Origin: Streptomyces sp. CNQ-509 | GTDB taxonomy: Bacteria > Actinomycetota > Actinomycetes > Streptomycetales > Streptomycetaceae | Assembly (NCBI RefSeq): GCF_001011035.1 | Contig: NZ_CP011492.1 | Coordinates: 5,253,001-5,317,000, forward strand | Direction: 5' to 3' | Length of the DNA stretch: 64,000 bases | Part shown: positions 34,781 through 43,554 of the stretch, piece after piece | How the letters are laid out: each line of letters starts with the position of its first letter | Position numbering within the stretch: position 1 is the first letter of the stretch | Position numbers and translations under genes: made by a program | The notes under the pieces: generated by a model | The model's input: the letters and a program-made list of their open reading frames with translations, nothing else | The model's database searches: none | Told to the model about the DNA's origin: nothing

Positions 34781-35527
34781 GTGACCGCCCTCATACTCGC
34801 CCTCGCCGCCGGCGCGCTCATCGGCGTCGCCCTCGGTGCGCTCGGCGGCGGCGGCAGCGCCCTGGCCGTGCCCGCGCTGATCTACCTGCTCGGCTTCGGC
34901 CCCGTGGCCGCGACCTCCGCCGCCCTGGTCATCGTCGCCCTCACCTCGGCCACGGCGCTCGCCGCCCACGCCCGCGAGGGCCACATGCGGTGGCGTACGG
35001 GCCTGCTGTTCGCGGCGGCGGGGGCCGGACCCGCGATGCTCGGCGGGGCGCTCGCGGGCCATGTGCCCGGCGCGGTGCTGACCGCGGCCTTCGCCGTGGT
35101 CGCGGGGGCCGCCGCGGTGTGCATGCTGCGCTGTCGGCGGCGCGCGGAGGCCACCCCCGCGGTACGCCCCGGGCGGGCCGCCGCGGCCGGGGCAGGGCTC
35201 GGCGGGGTCACGGGGTTCGTCGGCGTCGGCGGCGGCTTCCTGGCCGTACCGGCGCTCATCGGGGTGCTCGGCATGCGGATGAAGGCGGCGGTCGGCACCA
35301 GCCTGCTCGTCATCACCGTCAACGCACTCGCCGCGCTCGCCACCCGCGCGGGCACCGTCGCGGACCTCGACTGGGCGGTCGTCGGCCCCTTCACCGGCGG
35401 CGCGGTCCTCGCCGCGGCCGGCGGCAAGCGGCTCGCCGCCCGGGTCTCCGGGGACACCCTGCGGGGGGTCTTCGCCGTCGTGCTGCTCGCGGTGGCCGCG
35501 TTCATGCTCATCGACGCGGTGGCGTGA
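34781..35527 (+). CDS. TauE/SafE family sulfite/sulfur-anion exporter
   Basis: 248 aa from GTG 34781, 70 bp after the MBL gene. About seven to eight hydrophobic helices, with the duplicated TauE/SafE motif: ALILALAAGALIGVALGALG then GGGSALAVPALIYLLGFGPV, and in the second half GLGGVTGFVGVGGGFLAVPA. It probably exports sulfite made by persulfide oxidation and repair. Regulated with the upstream gene by the 33275/33310 operators. Confidence 0.9.
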   Translation: MTALILALAAGALIGVALGALGGGGSALAVPALIYLLGFGPVAATSAALVIVALTSATALAAHAREGHMRWRTGLLFAAAGAGPAMLGGALAGHVPGAVLTAAFAVVAGAAAVCMLRCRRRAEATPAVRPGRAAAAGAGLGGVTGFVGVGGGFLAVPALIGVLGMRMKAAVGTSLLVITVNALAALATRAGTVADLDWAVVGPFTGGAVLAAAGGKRLAARVSGDTLRGVFAVVLLAVAAFMLIDAVA

Positions 35528-35545
35528 GCCGGCCGTGCGGAGTGA

Positions 35546-36580
<1,035 letters not shown>

Positions 36581-36928
36581 AGCCCTGCGCCGGCCGCCGT
36601 ACAGCACAGCCAGACCAGTGCCGTCGCGGTGCCGTTGCTGCGGATGCTGCGGAACACGATGTCCTCCAATGGGCGGGAATCCGGGCGGAGTCAGCCGGGG
36701 CGGCCCGGTCGGCCGGTTCGGCCGGGGTGGCCCGGTGGTCGGCCGGCCGCACTCCGGTTGAGCAGAACGCTAGGGACCCGGCGGCCCCGGAATCGTCACC
36801 TCATGGATGACACCTGCGCGTAGCTCGCGCGGGGGACAGCGGCCGGTGCGCCGCCTGTTTCGCGTGGTGGCGGGCGGGTGTGGCCGATCGCCCGCGGGCG
36901 GGTGGCGCGTACGGCTACGCTCGCGCGC

Positions 36929-37126
36929 ATGAGCGGTGGGTTGCGTGCTCTCGGCGGGGTGCTGCGCAGCAGGCTGCCCGCAGTGGCGGGGATCGCCGGG
37001 CTGCTCGTCGGGGCGGCGGCGACGTGGCTGGTCGTGGACTCCGGCGCCGACGACCCCAACCCCGTGCTGGACTACGCGGACGCGGACGTGGACGGCGACG
37101 GGGACCCGGCGCGGGTGCTGCGGTAG
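36929..37126 (+). CDS. small single-helix membrane protein
   Basis: 65 aa, MSGGLRALGGVLRSRLPAVA, with a helix GIAGLLVGAAATWLVVDSGA and an acidic tail DADVDGDGDPARV. No Shine-Dalgarno sequence is seen; TACGCT lies 7 nt upstream of the ATG, so the transcript could be leaderless. Function unknown. Confidence 0.5.
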   Translation: MSGGLRALGGVLRSRLPAVAGIAGLLVGAAATWLVVDSGADDPNPVLDYADADVDGDGDPARVLR

Positions 37127-37319
37127 CCGGCCGCCGTCGCCGCGCGCCGCGCGTCAGCCGCGGGGGGCTCCTCTGTCGGCTGCGGGGATGGGGCGGCTGC
37201 GCGCGACGCGACGTGCTCATACGCACGAGCGGGGGAGCGGGACCGGGAGGGGCGGCAGCTAATGCGTATTACCGGGACTGTGCCGCCACCCTCCGAAGGC
37301 CGTCAAGGCAACCCGCAAG

Positions 37320-40300
37320 CTAATCACGGGTAATCACCCCGCCCCGTACGAGGACCGCTGAACCGCCAGTCCCGGGTGAAGGGTTCGGGGGCGGGTGGTA
37401 GCCCGTTCTCTCCTCGATGCGGTGGGCCTCTGCCGTGTGGAGGGCGGCCTTGCCGGGGGTGTGCGTCGCGTGAGCGATCGCCGCGAGGGCCGTCAGGGCG
37501 TGGTGGGCCGTGAGGGGGAGGTCGAGTTCGCGGGCCGTCGCCAGGGCGAGTTCGGCGTGGTCCGTGGCCGTGGCCGCGTCGCCGGTGTCGAGACGGAGGA
37601 GGGCCAGGGCGGCGTGGGCCTCGGCCTCCTGGTGGCGGAAGGCGCAGCGGCGGGTGAGGGCCAGGGCCGCCGTGAGGTGGTCCGCGGCACGGGTGAGGTC
37701 GCCGCGCATGCGGTGCAGGCGTGCGAGGGTGATCAGGGCGTCCGCCTCCTCCGTGGGGTCGCCGCCCTCGCGGGCGGTCCTGAGGGCCCGTTCCGCGTGG
37801 GGCCCGGCGAGGTCGGGGCGGCGCCTGCCGAGGTGGGCGCGGGCGACGGCCTCGTAGGCGTCGGCCTTGTTGTGGCGTTCGCGGTGCTCCCGGCAGAGCC
37901 GCAGCGCTTCGGTGGCGTCCGCCAGGGCCTCCTCGTAGCGTCCCAGGTGGTGGTGGACGAGGGAGCGGTTGATCAGCGGGCTGATGGCCCGCGGGGGCTG
38001 CCGGTGGTGCAGGCAGACCTTGATCGACTCGGTGGTGCACGCGAGTCCGCTTCCGAGCTGCCCGAGGTAGACGTGGATCAGCCCCAGGGTGTTGAGCGAG
38101 TTGGCCAGTTGCACCGGCATGTCCAGGGAGCGCAGCACCTCCATGCCCTGCTCCTGCCAGTGCAGCGCCCGGCGCATCTCGCCGTGCTGGCCCGCGTGGA
38201 CGGCCAGGTTGCTGAGGATCGCCGCCTCGCCGCGCTGATGGCCGGTGGCACGGTAGTCGTCCAGCGCGCGGTGGAGGGCTGCGAGCGCGGCGCCGGAGTC
38301 GCCGGTGCTCTGCCGCAGCAGCCCCAGGCCGTGGTACATCGCCCCCCGCGCCAGCACGTCGCCGTGCTCTTCCGCCGCGCGCAGCGCGGCCGTGACCGTC
38401 GCCTGCCACTCGGGCTGGTGGCGGCGGTAGAAGAAGAACATCCGCAACTGGTCGGCCAGTTGCCAGGCGATCGCGTACGGCCCTGCCGTGGCGGCGCGGT
38501 TGACGACGGCGACGAGGTTGGCCCGCTCCGCGTCGAGCCAGGTGAGCGCCTGCGGTCCGGCGCGGAACCGGCCGGAGGGCTGACGGGGGCGGGGAAGCTG
38601 GGCCAGGCCCGAGAAGTCGACGGCCGTGGCGGCGTCCGTGGAGGTCAGGTACCAGTCGCACAGCCGCCGCCACGCGGCCTCGTGCCCCGGGTCCGCCGCC
38701 GCCCGCTCGGCGGCGTAGAGCCGCAGCAGGTCGTGGAACTGGAACCGGTCGGCGCCCGTGTGCTGCACCAGCCCCGCGGTCGCCAGCCGGTCCAGCGGCT
38801 CCTCGGCCGCCGCGGGCGGGCAGCCGAGCAGCGCGGCGGCCGACGCCGCCGTGAAGTCCGGCCCCGGGTGGAGCCCGAGCAGGCCGAACAGCCGGGCGGC
38901 GGCCGGCTCCAGGGCCGCATAGGAGTGGTCGAAGGCGGTACGGACCGCGGCCTCGCGGTCGCCGGCGATGGACAGCTTCGCCAGCCGCCCGTCGCCGGCC
39001 AGCTCGTCCGCGTACGCCTCCAGGGAACGCCCCGGCCGCGCCGCCAGGTTGGCCGCGGCGATCCGCAGCGCCAGCGGCAGCCGGGCGCACAGCTCCGCCA
39101 GCCGCGCCGCCGCCGCGGGCTCGGCGGCGACGCGCCGCTCGCCGAGGATGCCGGCGAGCAGGTCGCCGGCCTCGCCGGGGCGCAGCACGTCCAGCGGTAC
39201 GGGGTGCGCCGCGTGGCTGGCCGTCAGGCCCCGCAGGTCGGAGCGGCTGGTGACGAGCACCGCGACGCCCGCGGTGCCGGGCAGCAGGGGACGTACCTGC
39301 TCGGCGTCCGCGGCGTCGTCGAGCACCAGCAGCACGCGGCGGTCGGCGGCCCGGCCGCGGAACGCCCCGGCGCGGTCCTCCAGCGACTCGGGGATGGCGG
39401 CGGCGTCCTCGCCGGAGGCGCGCAGCAGGGCGGCGAGGACGTCGGCGGGGTCACGGGGGCGTTCGCGGGTGCCCTGGAGCCGTACGTACCACTGGCCGTC
39501 GGGAAACGCCCGCCGCAGCCGGTGCCCGAGGTGGACGGCCAGCGCCGACTTGCCGACCCCCGGCGAGCCGGAGACGACGACGGGCGCGGCGTCGCGGCAC
39601 TCCAGCAGCTCCGCGAGGCGGGCGACGAGGTCGGTACGGCCGGCGAAGCCGCGTACGTCGGGAGGCAGTTGGCACTGCGCCAGCCACGCGGGCGGGGCGG
39701 ACTCCGGCCGCCGCACCGGGGCCGCCCCGGCGGGCTCCGGCACGCTCAGCTCCGGGTCGCCGCCCAGGACGGCCTGGTGCACCTGCTGGAGCGGCCGGCC
39801 CGGGTCGATGCCCAGCTCCTCGGCGAGCAGGCGGCGGATGCGCCGGTAGTGGTCGAGCGCGTCGGCCGGGCGGCCGCAGCGGTAGAGGGCGGTCATGTAC
39901 TGGGCGGCCAGCCGCTCGTCGAGCGGGTGGGCGGCGCTGCGCGCGGCGAGTCCGGTCAGCAGCGCGGCGTGGTCGCCGAGGCGCAGCCGCACGTCGGCGC
40001 TGTCCAGCTCCGCGGCGAACAACTCCTTGGCGAGGGCGTCGCGTACGCCGTTGAACCACGGGGTGTCGACGCCGGGGAACGGCAGGCCGCGCCAGAGCGC
40101 GAGTGCCTCGCGGAAGAGCCCGGCGGCCGCGGCGTCGGTGGTCGTCGTCGCGGCGCGGGCGCGGGTGAGGAGCAGGCGGAAGCGGTGGACGTCCACCGAG
40201 CCGGCGGGCCCCACGGCCAGTTCGTAGCCGTCGGGGCTGCGGTGGAGGGTTGCCTGCGAGCCGGCCAGGGTACGGCGCAGGCGGGACAGGTAGCTGTACA

Positions 40301-40487
40301 GCGTCTCCGTGGCCCGTTGCGGCGCCGCGTGCCCCCACACCCGGTGGACGAGCTGCGCCGTGGGCACCGCGCGGCCCCCGTCGAGCAACAGTGCGGCGAG
40401 GACGCTCCGCTGCCGCGCGGGCCCGAGATCGACCGGACGGCCGTCGGCTGCCGCGGCCTCGATCGGGCCGAGCAGGTGAAACTCCAT
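37320..40487 (-). CDS. AfsR-like SARP regulator with NB-ARC and TPR domains
   Basis: 1055 aa from ATG 40487 (MEFHLLGPIEA, GAAGGAC upstream). An OmpR-like winged helix (about 1-95, LGPARQRSVLAALLLDGGRA, ETLYSYLSRLRRTL) and a BTAD domain (to about 250, YMTALYRCGRPADALDHYRR) lead to an NB-ARC ATPase (GFAGRTDLVARLAELL, Walker A VVVSGSPGVGKSALAVHLGH, VLLVLDDAADAEQVRPLLPG). TPRs run from about 690 (LARGAMYHGLGLLRQSTGDS, EEALADATEALRLCREH). This is the AfsR/large SARP class controlling secondary metabolism or stress. No biosynthetic cluster is adjacent, so its targets are probably distant. Confidence 0.93.
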   Translation of the reverse strand: MEFHLLGPIEAAAADGRPVDLGPARQRSVLAALLLDGGRAVPTAQLVHRVWGHAAPQRATETLYSYLSRLRRTLAGSQATLHRSPDGYELAVGPAGSVDVHRFRLLLTRARAATTTTDAAAAGLFREALALWRGLPFPGVDTPWFNGVRDALAKELFAAELDSADVRLRLGDHAALLTGLAARSAAHPLDERLAAQYMTALYRCGRPADALDHYRRIRRLLAEELGIDPGRPLQQVHQAVLGGDPELSVPEPAGAAPVRRPESAPPAWLAQCQLPPDVRGFAGRTDLVARLAELLECRDAAPVVVSGSPGVGKSALAVHLGHRLRRAFPDGQWYVRLQGTRERPRDPADVLAALLRASGEDAAAIPESLEDRAGAFRGRAADRRVLLVLDDAADAEQVRPLLPGTAGVAVLVTSRSDLRGLTASHAAHPVPLDVLRPGEAGDLLAGILGERRVAAEPAAAARLAELCARLPLALRIAAANLAARPGRSLEAYADELAGDGRLAKLSIAGDREAAVRTAFDHSYAALEPAAARLFGLLGLHPGPDFTAASAAALLGCPPAAAEEPLDRLATAGLVQHTGADRFQFHDLLRLYAAERAAADPGHEAAWRRLCDWYLTSTDAATAVDFSGLAQLPRPRQPSGRFRAGPQALTWLDAERANLVAVVNRAATAGPYAIAWQLADQLRMFFFYRRHQPEWQATVTAALRAAEEHGDVLARGAMYHGLGLLRQSTGDSGAALAALHRALDDYRATGHQRGEAAILSNLAVHAGQHGEMRRALHWQEQGMEVLRSLDMPVQLANSLNTLGLIHVYLGQLGSGLACTTESIKVCLHHRQPPRAISPLINRSLVHHHLGRYEEALADATEALRLCREHRERHNKADAYEAVARAHLGRRRPDLAGPHAERALRTAREGGDPTEEADALITLARLHRMRGDLTRAADHLTAALALTRRCAFRHQEAEAHAALALLRLDTGDAATATDHAELALATARELDLPLTAHHALTALAAIAHATHTPGKAALHTAEAHRIEERTGYHPPPNPSPGTGGSAVLVRGGVITRD

Positions 40488-40677
40488 GCGCGTCCTTCGT
40501 CTGCCTGGCCGCCCGCCGGGCGGCTCTGCCAGCGGATTCCAGGTTCCTGCAAGGTCCGTGCCAGGTGCGTTCCGCATCGTGGGTGCCGTTACCGGCCGCG
40601 GGGGCCGTCACACGGGGGACGGCCGCGCGCTCGCCGATGCGCGCGCGGGGCCGGGTTCCATCGACCGGGGGACGATC

Positions 40678-41826
40678 ATGCTCCGCATCCACTTCCGCGA
40701 CGCCGACCTGGCCAGGACGCGCGTCGCCGGCGCGCCCGACCCGCTCTGGGAGATCGCCGTCAGCCTGCACCGGCTGCAGACGCGCAAGGGCCGGTACGCG
40801 CACGCCGCGTGGTACCGCATGGCCCGCCGGATGCTGCACGAGCGGGGCCTGGAGCGCGCAGTGCGCGACACCCTGCTCCCGCTGTACCCGCGGGCGCGGT
40901 ACTTCCCGGACTTCCTGACGCCCGGCCGGGCGCCGGGCGAGGCCGTCACGTCGTTCCGCGACGGTGCGGAGCTGCTGCTCGCGGTGCCTCCCGGCCGGGT
41001 GCGCGGCGAAGTCGGCCGCCTCGCCCGTACGGTCGGTGCCCCGGCGTGGGCGCGGAAGCTGGCGGAGACGGGGGAGCGCAGGGAGTTCGTACGGCTCCTG
41101 CGCGCGTACTACGAAGCCGTCGTGGAACCCTGGTCCGACCACATGCAGGCCCGGCTCGAAGCCGAGCGGGCCGCCCGCGTCCGCGAGCTGCTGCACGGCG
41201 GCTCGGAGGGGATGCTCGCCGGCCTCGCGCCGGCGATGCGCTGGCGCGCACCGGTGCTGGAGGTGCGCTACCCCGCCGGGGTGGACCGGGACCTCCGGCT
41301 GGACGGGCGGGGCCTGACGCTCGTGCCGTCGTACTTCGCAGCCGACGCCCCCGTGAGCCTCGCGGACCCCGAACTCCCGCCCGTCCTCTGGTACCCGGTC
41401 CACCACCGGCAGGCCCCCGTACCCCCCGGTCCCGGCCATCCCCCGGAGCAGCGGCTCGCCGCGCTCCTCGGCCGGGCCCGGGCGGCCGTCCTGCACGCCA
41501 CCGCGCACGGCGCGACGACGGGTGAACTCGCCCGCGCCACCGGTGTCTCCGCCTCCGCGGCCAGCCGCCACGCGGGCACGCTGCGCGACGCGGGCCTGAT
41601 CACCACGGTCCGCGACGGCGGCTCGGTGCTGCACACCCTCACCCCGGCGGGGGCGGCGGTGCTGCGCGCGTCGGGCGGGGCGGGCGCGGCGGCGGCCCCG
41701 CGGGCCGGGGACCGGACCTCCGACCGGACCGCGGACCGGGGTACGGCCCTGGGTACGGCCCGGCGGCCGGACGCGGTGCGGATCCGGTGCGGCTGCGGGC
41801 GGAGCCGGAGTGGTCAGCCGGGGTGA
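40678..41826 (+). CDS. DUF5937 / ArsR-type winged-helix regulator
   Basis: 382 aa from ATG 40678. The N-terminal DUF5937 half (MLRIHFRDADLARTRVAGAP, DPLWEIAVSLHRLQTRKGRY, RLEAERAARVRELLHGG) is followed by an ArsR-like winged helix (RAAVLHATAHGATTGELARA, SASAASRHAGTLRDAGLITT, VLHTLTPAGAAVL). The last 50 residues are low-complexity, rich in Arg, Asp and Thr (GDRTSDRTADRG). Divergent from the AfsR-like gene, so it may control it; that is inference. Confidence 0.85.
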   Translation: MLRIHFRDADLARTRVAGAPDPLWEIAVSLHRLQTRKGRYAHAAWYRMARRMLHERGLERAVRDTLLPLYPRARYFPDFLTPGRAPGEAVTSFRDGAELLLAVPPGRVRGEVGRLARTVGAPAWARKLAETGERREFVRLLRAYYEAVVEPWSDHMQARLEAERAARVRELLHGGSEGMLAGLAPAMRWRAPVLEVRYPAGVDRDLRLDGRGLTLVPSYFAADAPVSLADPELPPVLWYPVHHRQAPVPPGPGHPPEQRLAALLGRARAAVLHATAHGATTGELARATGVSASAASRHAGTLRDAGLITTVRDGGSVLHTLTPAGAAVLRASGGAGAAAAPRAGDRTSDRTADRGTALGTARRPDAVRIRCGCGRSRSGQPG

Positions 41827-42219
41827 ACGGCAGGCCCGCATGGCCGTTGCCCGCCGCAGTCCGCCGCGCCGGGGGTACCGGCCGGCTCGTCGGCCCCGCG
41901 GGCCCATGACCCGCCAGGCCGCGGCAGCGTCACGACCACCCCGCCCCGCCCGGCGATCTCGCTGACTCCGGCCTGCCGCGCGGCCGGTGTTCCGGCCGGC
42001 ACGGCAGAAGCCCTCATGTTCCTGCGCACGGTACGAATCCCCCATCTTGCACTCCCCGTACGCGCCTGCACGGGGTGCAACGGAAGGGCCGGGCCGTGTC
42101 CACCCGGCCCTCCGCGTTGCGGACACCACGATCACCCGCCGGGCCCCCCGCGGACGACCCTTTTGACCTCCACCGCAAACCCCCCGGTCAGCGCCCCGCG
42201 CCCGGTGCCGGGCGGGGGA
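41827..42219. other. intergenic region before the MITE
   Basis: A minus-strand frame starting MRASAVPAGTPAARQAGVSE (about 42017-41814) has moderate codon bias but no family match and overlaps the end of the DUF5937 gene, so it is not called. Nothing else was recognised. Confidence 0.35.
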
Positions 42220-42335
42220 CTAGGCCCTGTCTGACACATCCCGCCTGCGTCTGGGGGTACCGCCCACGCGCGCTTGCGCGCTGTGGGGGAGCCCGCCCAG
42301 AAGGCGGACGGCGCTATGTGTCAGACAGGGCCTAG
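42220..42335. mobile_element. MITE-like element, 19-bp perfect inverted repeats, CTAG flanks
   Basis: TAGGCCCTGTCTGACACAT (42221-42239) is repeated inverted at 42316-42334 (ATGTGTCAGACAGGGCCTA). Both ends sit in CTAG, the YTAR-type target duplicated by IS5-family transposases. The roughly 110-bp interior has no coding potential and contains further palindromic segments (CACGCGCGCTTGCGCGCTGTG). It is a non-autonomous IS5-type MITE by structure. Confidence 0.75.
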
Positions 42336-42439
42336 AGCGCGGGCCGAGTCCCGGTGGTCCGGGTGGGCGGGAGCGGATAGTCTCAACTCCCGGCGTACGT
42401 AGGTATGTTCGGCTGTGGACGAGACGAGGAGAGTGGGCA

Positions 42440-43288
42440 GTGACGCCTGACGAAGGACCCGCGATACCCGGCATTCCGACCGACCGCCCCACCTCGGCCC
42501 GTGCCTACGACTGGATGCTGGGCGGCAAGGACAACTACGAGGTCGACCGCGACATGATCCGCGCCGGGCTGCCGCGGTTCCCCGAGGGCGTCGACATCAC
42601 CCGGCAGAACCGGCTCTTCCTCTACCGAGCGGTGCGCTACCTCGCGCACGCCGGGATCCGGCAGTTCATCGACATGGGCTGCGGCCTGCCCACGAACAAC
42701 AACGTGCACCAGGTGGCGCAGGAGTTCGACACGTCCACCCACGTCGTCTACGTCGACATCGACCCCATCGTCCTCGCCCACGGCCGCGCGCTGCTCGCCG
42801 ACGACGACTCCACCGTGGTGATCACGGCCGACATGCGCGACCAGGAGGTCGTCCTCGGCCACCCGGAACTCCAGCGGCTCATCGACTTCAACCAGCCGCT
42901 CGCCGTCCTCTTCCTCTCCGTGCCCCACCACCTCGTCGACGCCGACGACCCGCGCACCATCCTGCGTACCGCCATCGACCGTGCCGCCCCGGGCAGTTAC
43001 CTCGCGCTCTCCCAGGTCGTCACCGACGACGAGGAGCACGCCCGGGTCACGTCGGAGTACATGAACAACAACCGGGTCCCGTGGCAGACCCGCACCCCGC
43101 AGCAGGTCGACGCCTTCACCGACGGCCTGGAGCCGGTCTCCCCGGGCATGGTGAACCTGGCCGAGTGGCGCCCGGACCCGTCCCAGCCGCCGCTGCCGCC
43201 GGTCCCGCCGGAGCTGAAGGAGTACGTGGGGATCACGAAGGAGAGCAACCGGCTGTACGAGTACGGCGGTCTCCTCCGCAAGCCCTGA
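42440..43288 (+). CDS. SAM-dependent methyltransferase, DUF574 (Methyltransf_19)
   Basis: 282 aa from GTG 42440 (GGAGAG upstream). Family start IPTDRPTSARAYDWMLGGKD followed by NYEVDRDM; the SAM loop is IRQFIDMGCGLPTNNNVHQV, and VVYVDIDPIVLAHGRALLAD follows. C-terminal motifs GMVNLAEWRPD and RLYEYGGLLRKP are typical. These proteins are numerous in Streptomyces, often near XRE/DUF397 genes; substrate unknown. A strong hairpin follows. Confidence 0.92.
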   Translation: MTPDEGPAIPGIPTDRPTSARAYDWMLGGKDNYEVDRDMIRAGLPRFPEGVDITRQNRLFLYRAVRYLAHAGIRQFIDMGCGLPTNNNVHQVAQEFDTSTHVVYVDIDPIVLAHGRALLADDDSTVVITADMRDQEVVLGHPELQRLIDFNQPLAVLFLSVPHHLVDADDPRTILRTAIDRAAPGSYLALSQVVTDDEEHARVTSEYMNNNRVPWQTRTPQQVDAFTDGLEPVSPGMVNLAEWRPDPSQPPLPPVPPELKEYVGITKESNRLYEYGGLLRKP

Positions 43289-43309
43289 CCGGTGACCCGG
43301 CCCCGACCC

Positions 43310-43334
43310 GGACCCGGCGGCCACCGCCGGGTCC
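43310..43334 (+). terminator. 11-bp stem, 3-nt loop terminator
   Basis: GGACCCGGCGG (43310-43320), CCA, CCGCCGGGTCC (43324-43334), 22 bp beyond the methyltransferase stop. Confidence 0.65.
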
Positions 43335-43458
43335 GCCGCGCGGGGTCCCCCGGTCCCGTACGGCCGGGGCCGGCTTCGTCCCGTAGCGGGCGCCCCGGGG
43401 TGCGTTCAGAAACTGAACGCGGATGAGTGGACGTCGGGTTGAGTCCTGACGAGAGGTG

Positions 43459-43515
43459 TTGACAGCGGTTTCGGGCGGCTCTAGTTTCTGCCACGCCCCT
43501 CTGAGAGCGCTCTCA
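43459..43515 (+). promoter_or_regulatory. sigma-70-type promoter and LacI-type operator of the GH81 gene
   Basis: TTGACA (43459-43464), a 17-nt spacer, TAGTTT (43482-43487), then the perfect 14-bp palindrome TGAGAGCGCTCTCA (43502-43515), placed at the expected transcription start. The palindrome resembles the operators of LacI-family sugar repressors such as CebR (TGGGAGCGCTCCCA), so induction by glucan oligosaccharides is plausible. Confidence 0.78.
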
Positions 43516-43554
43516 CCCTCCTTTGTCCCCCACTCATTGCGAGGTACGCAGCTC

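Noticed and set aside
36686-36760. GGCCGGTTCGGCCGGGGTGG-like repetitive stretch
   Set aside because: Irregular GC-rich simple sequence with no consistent unit; no CRISPR or MITE structure.
41814-42017. Minus-strand 67-aa frame MRASAVPAGTPAARQAGVSE..., possible peptide precursor
   Set aside because: Moderate codon bias only, weak ribosome site, overlaps the end of the DUF5937 gene, and no modifying enzyme nearby.
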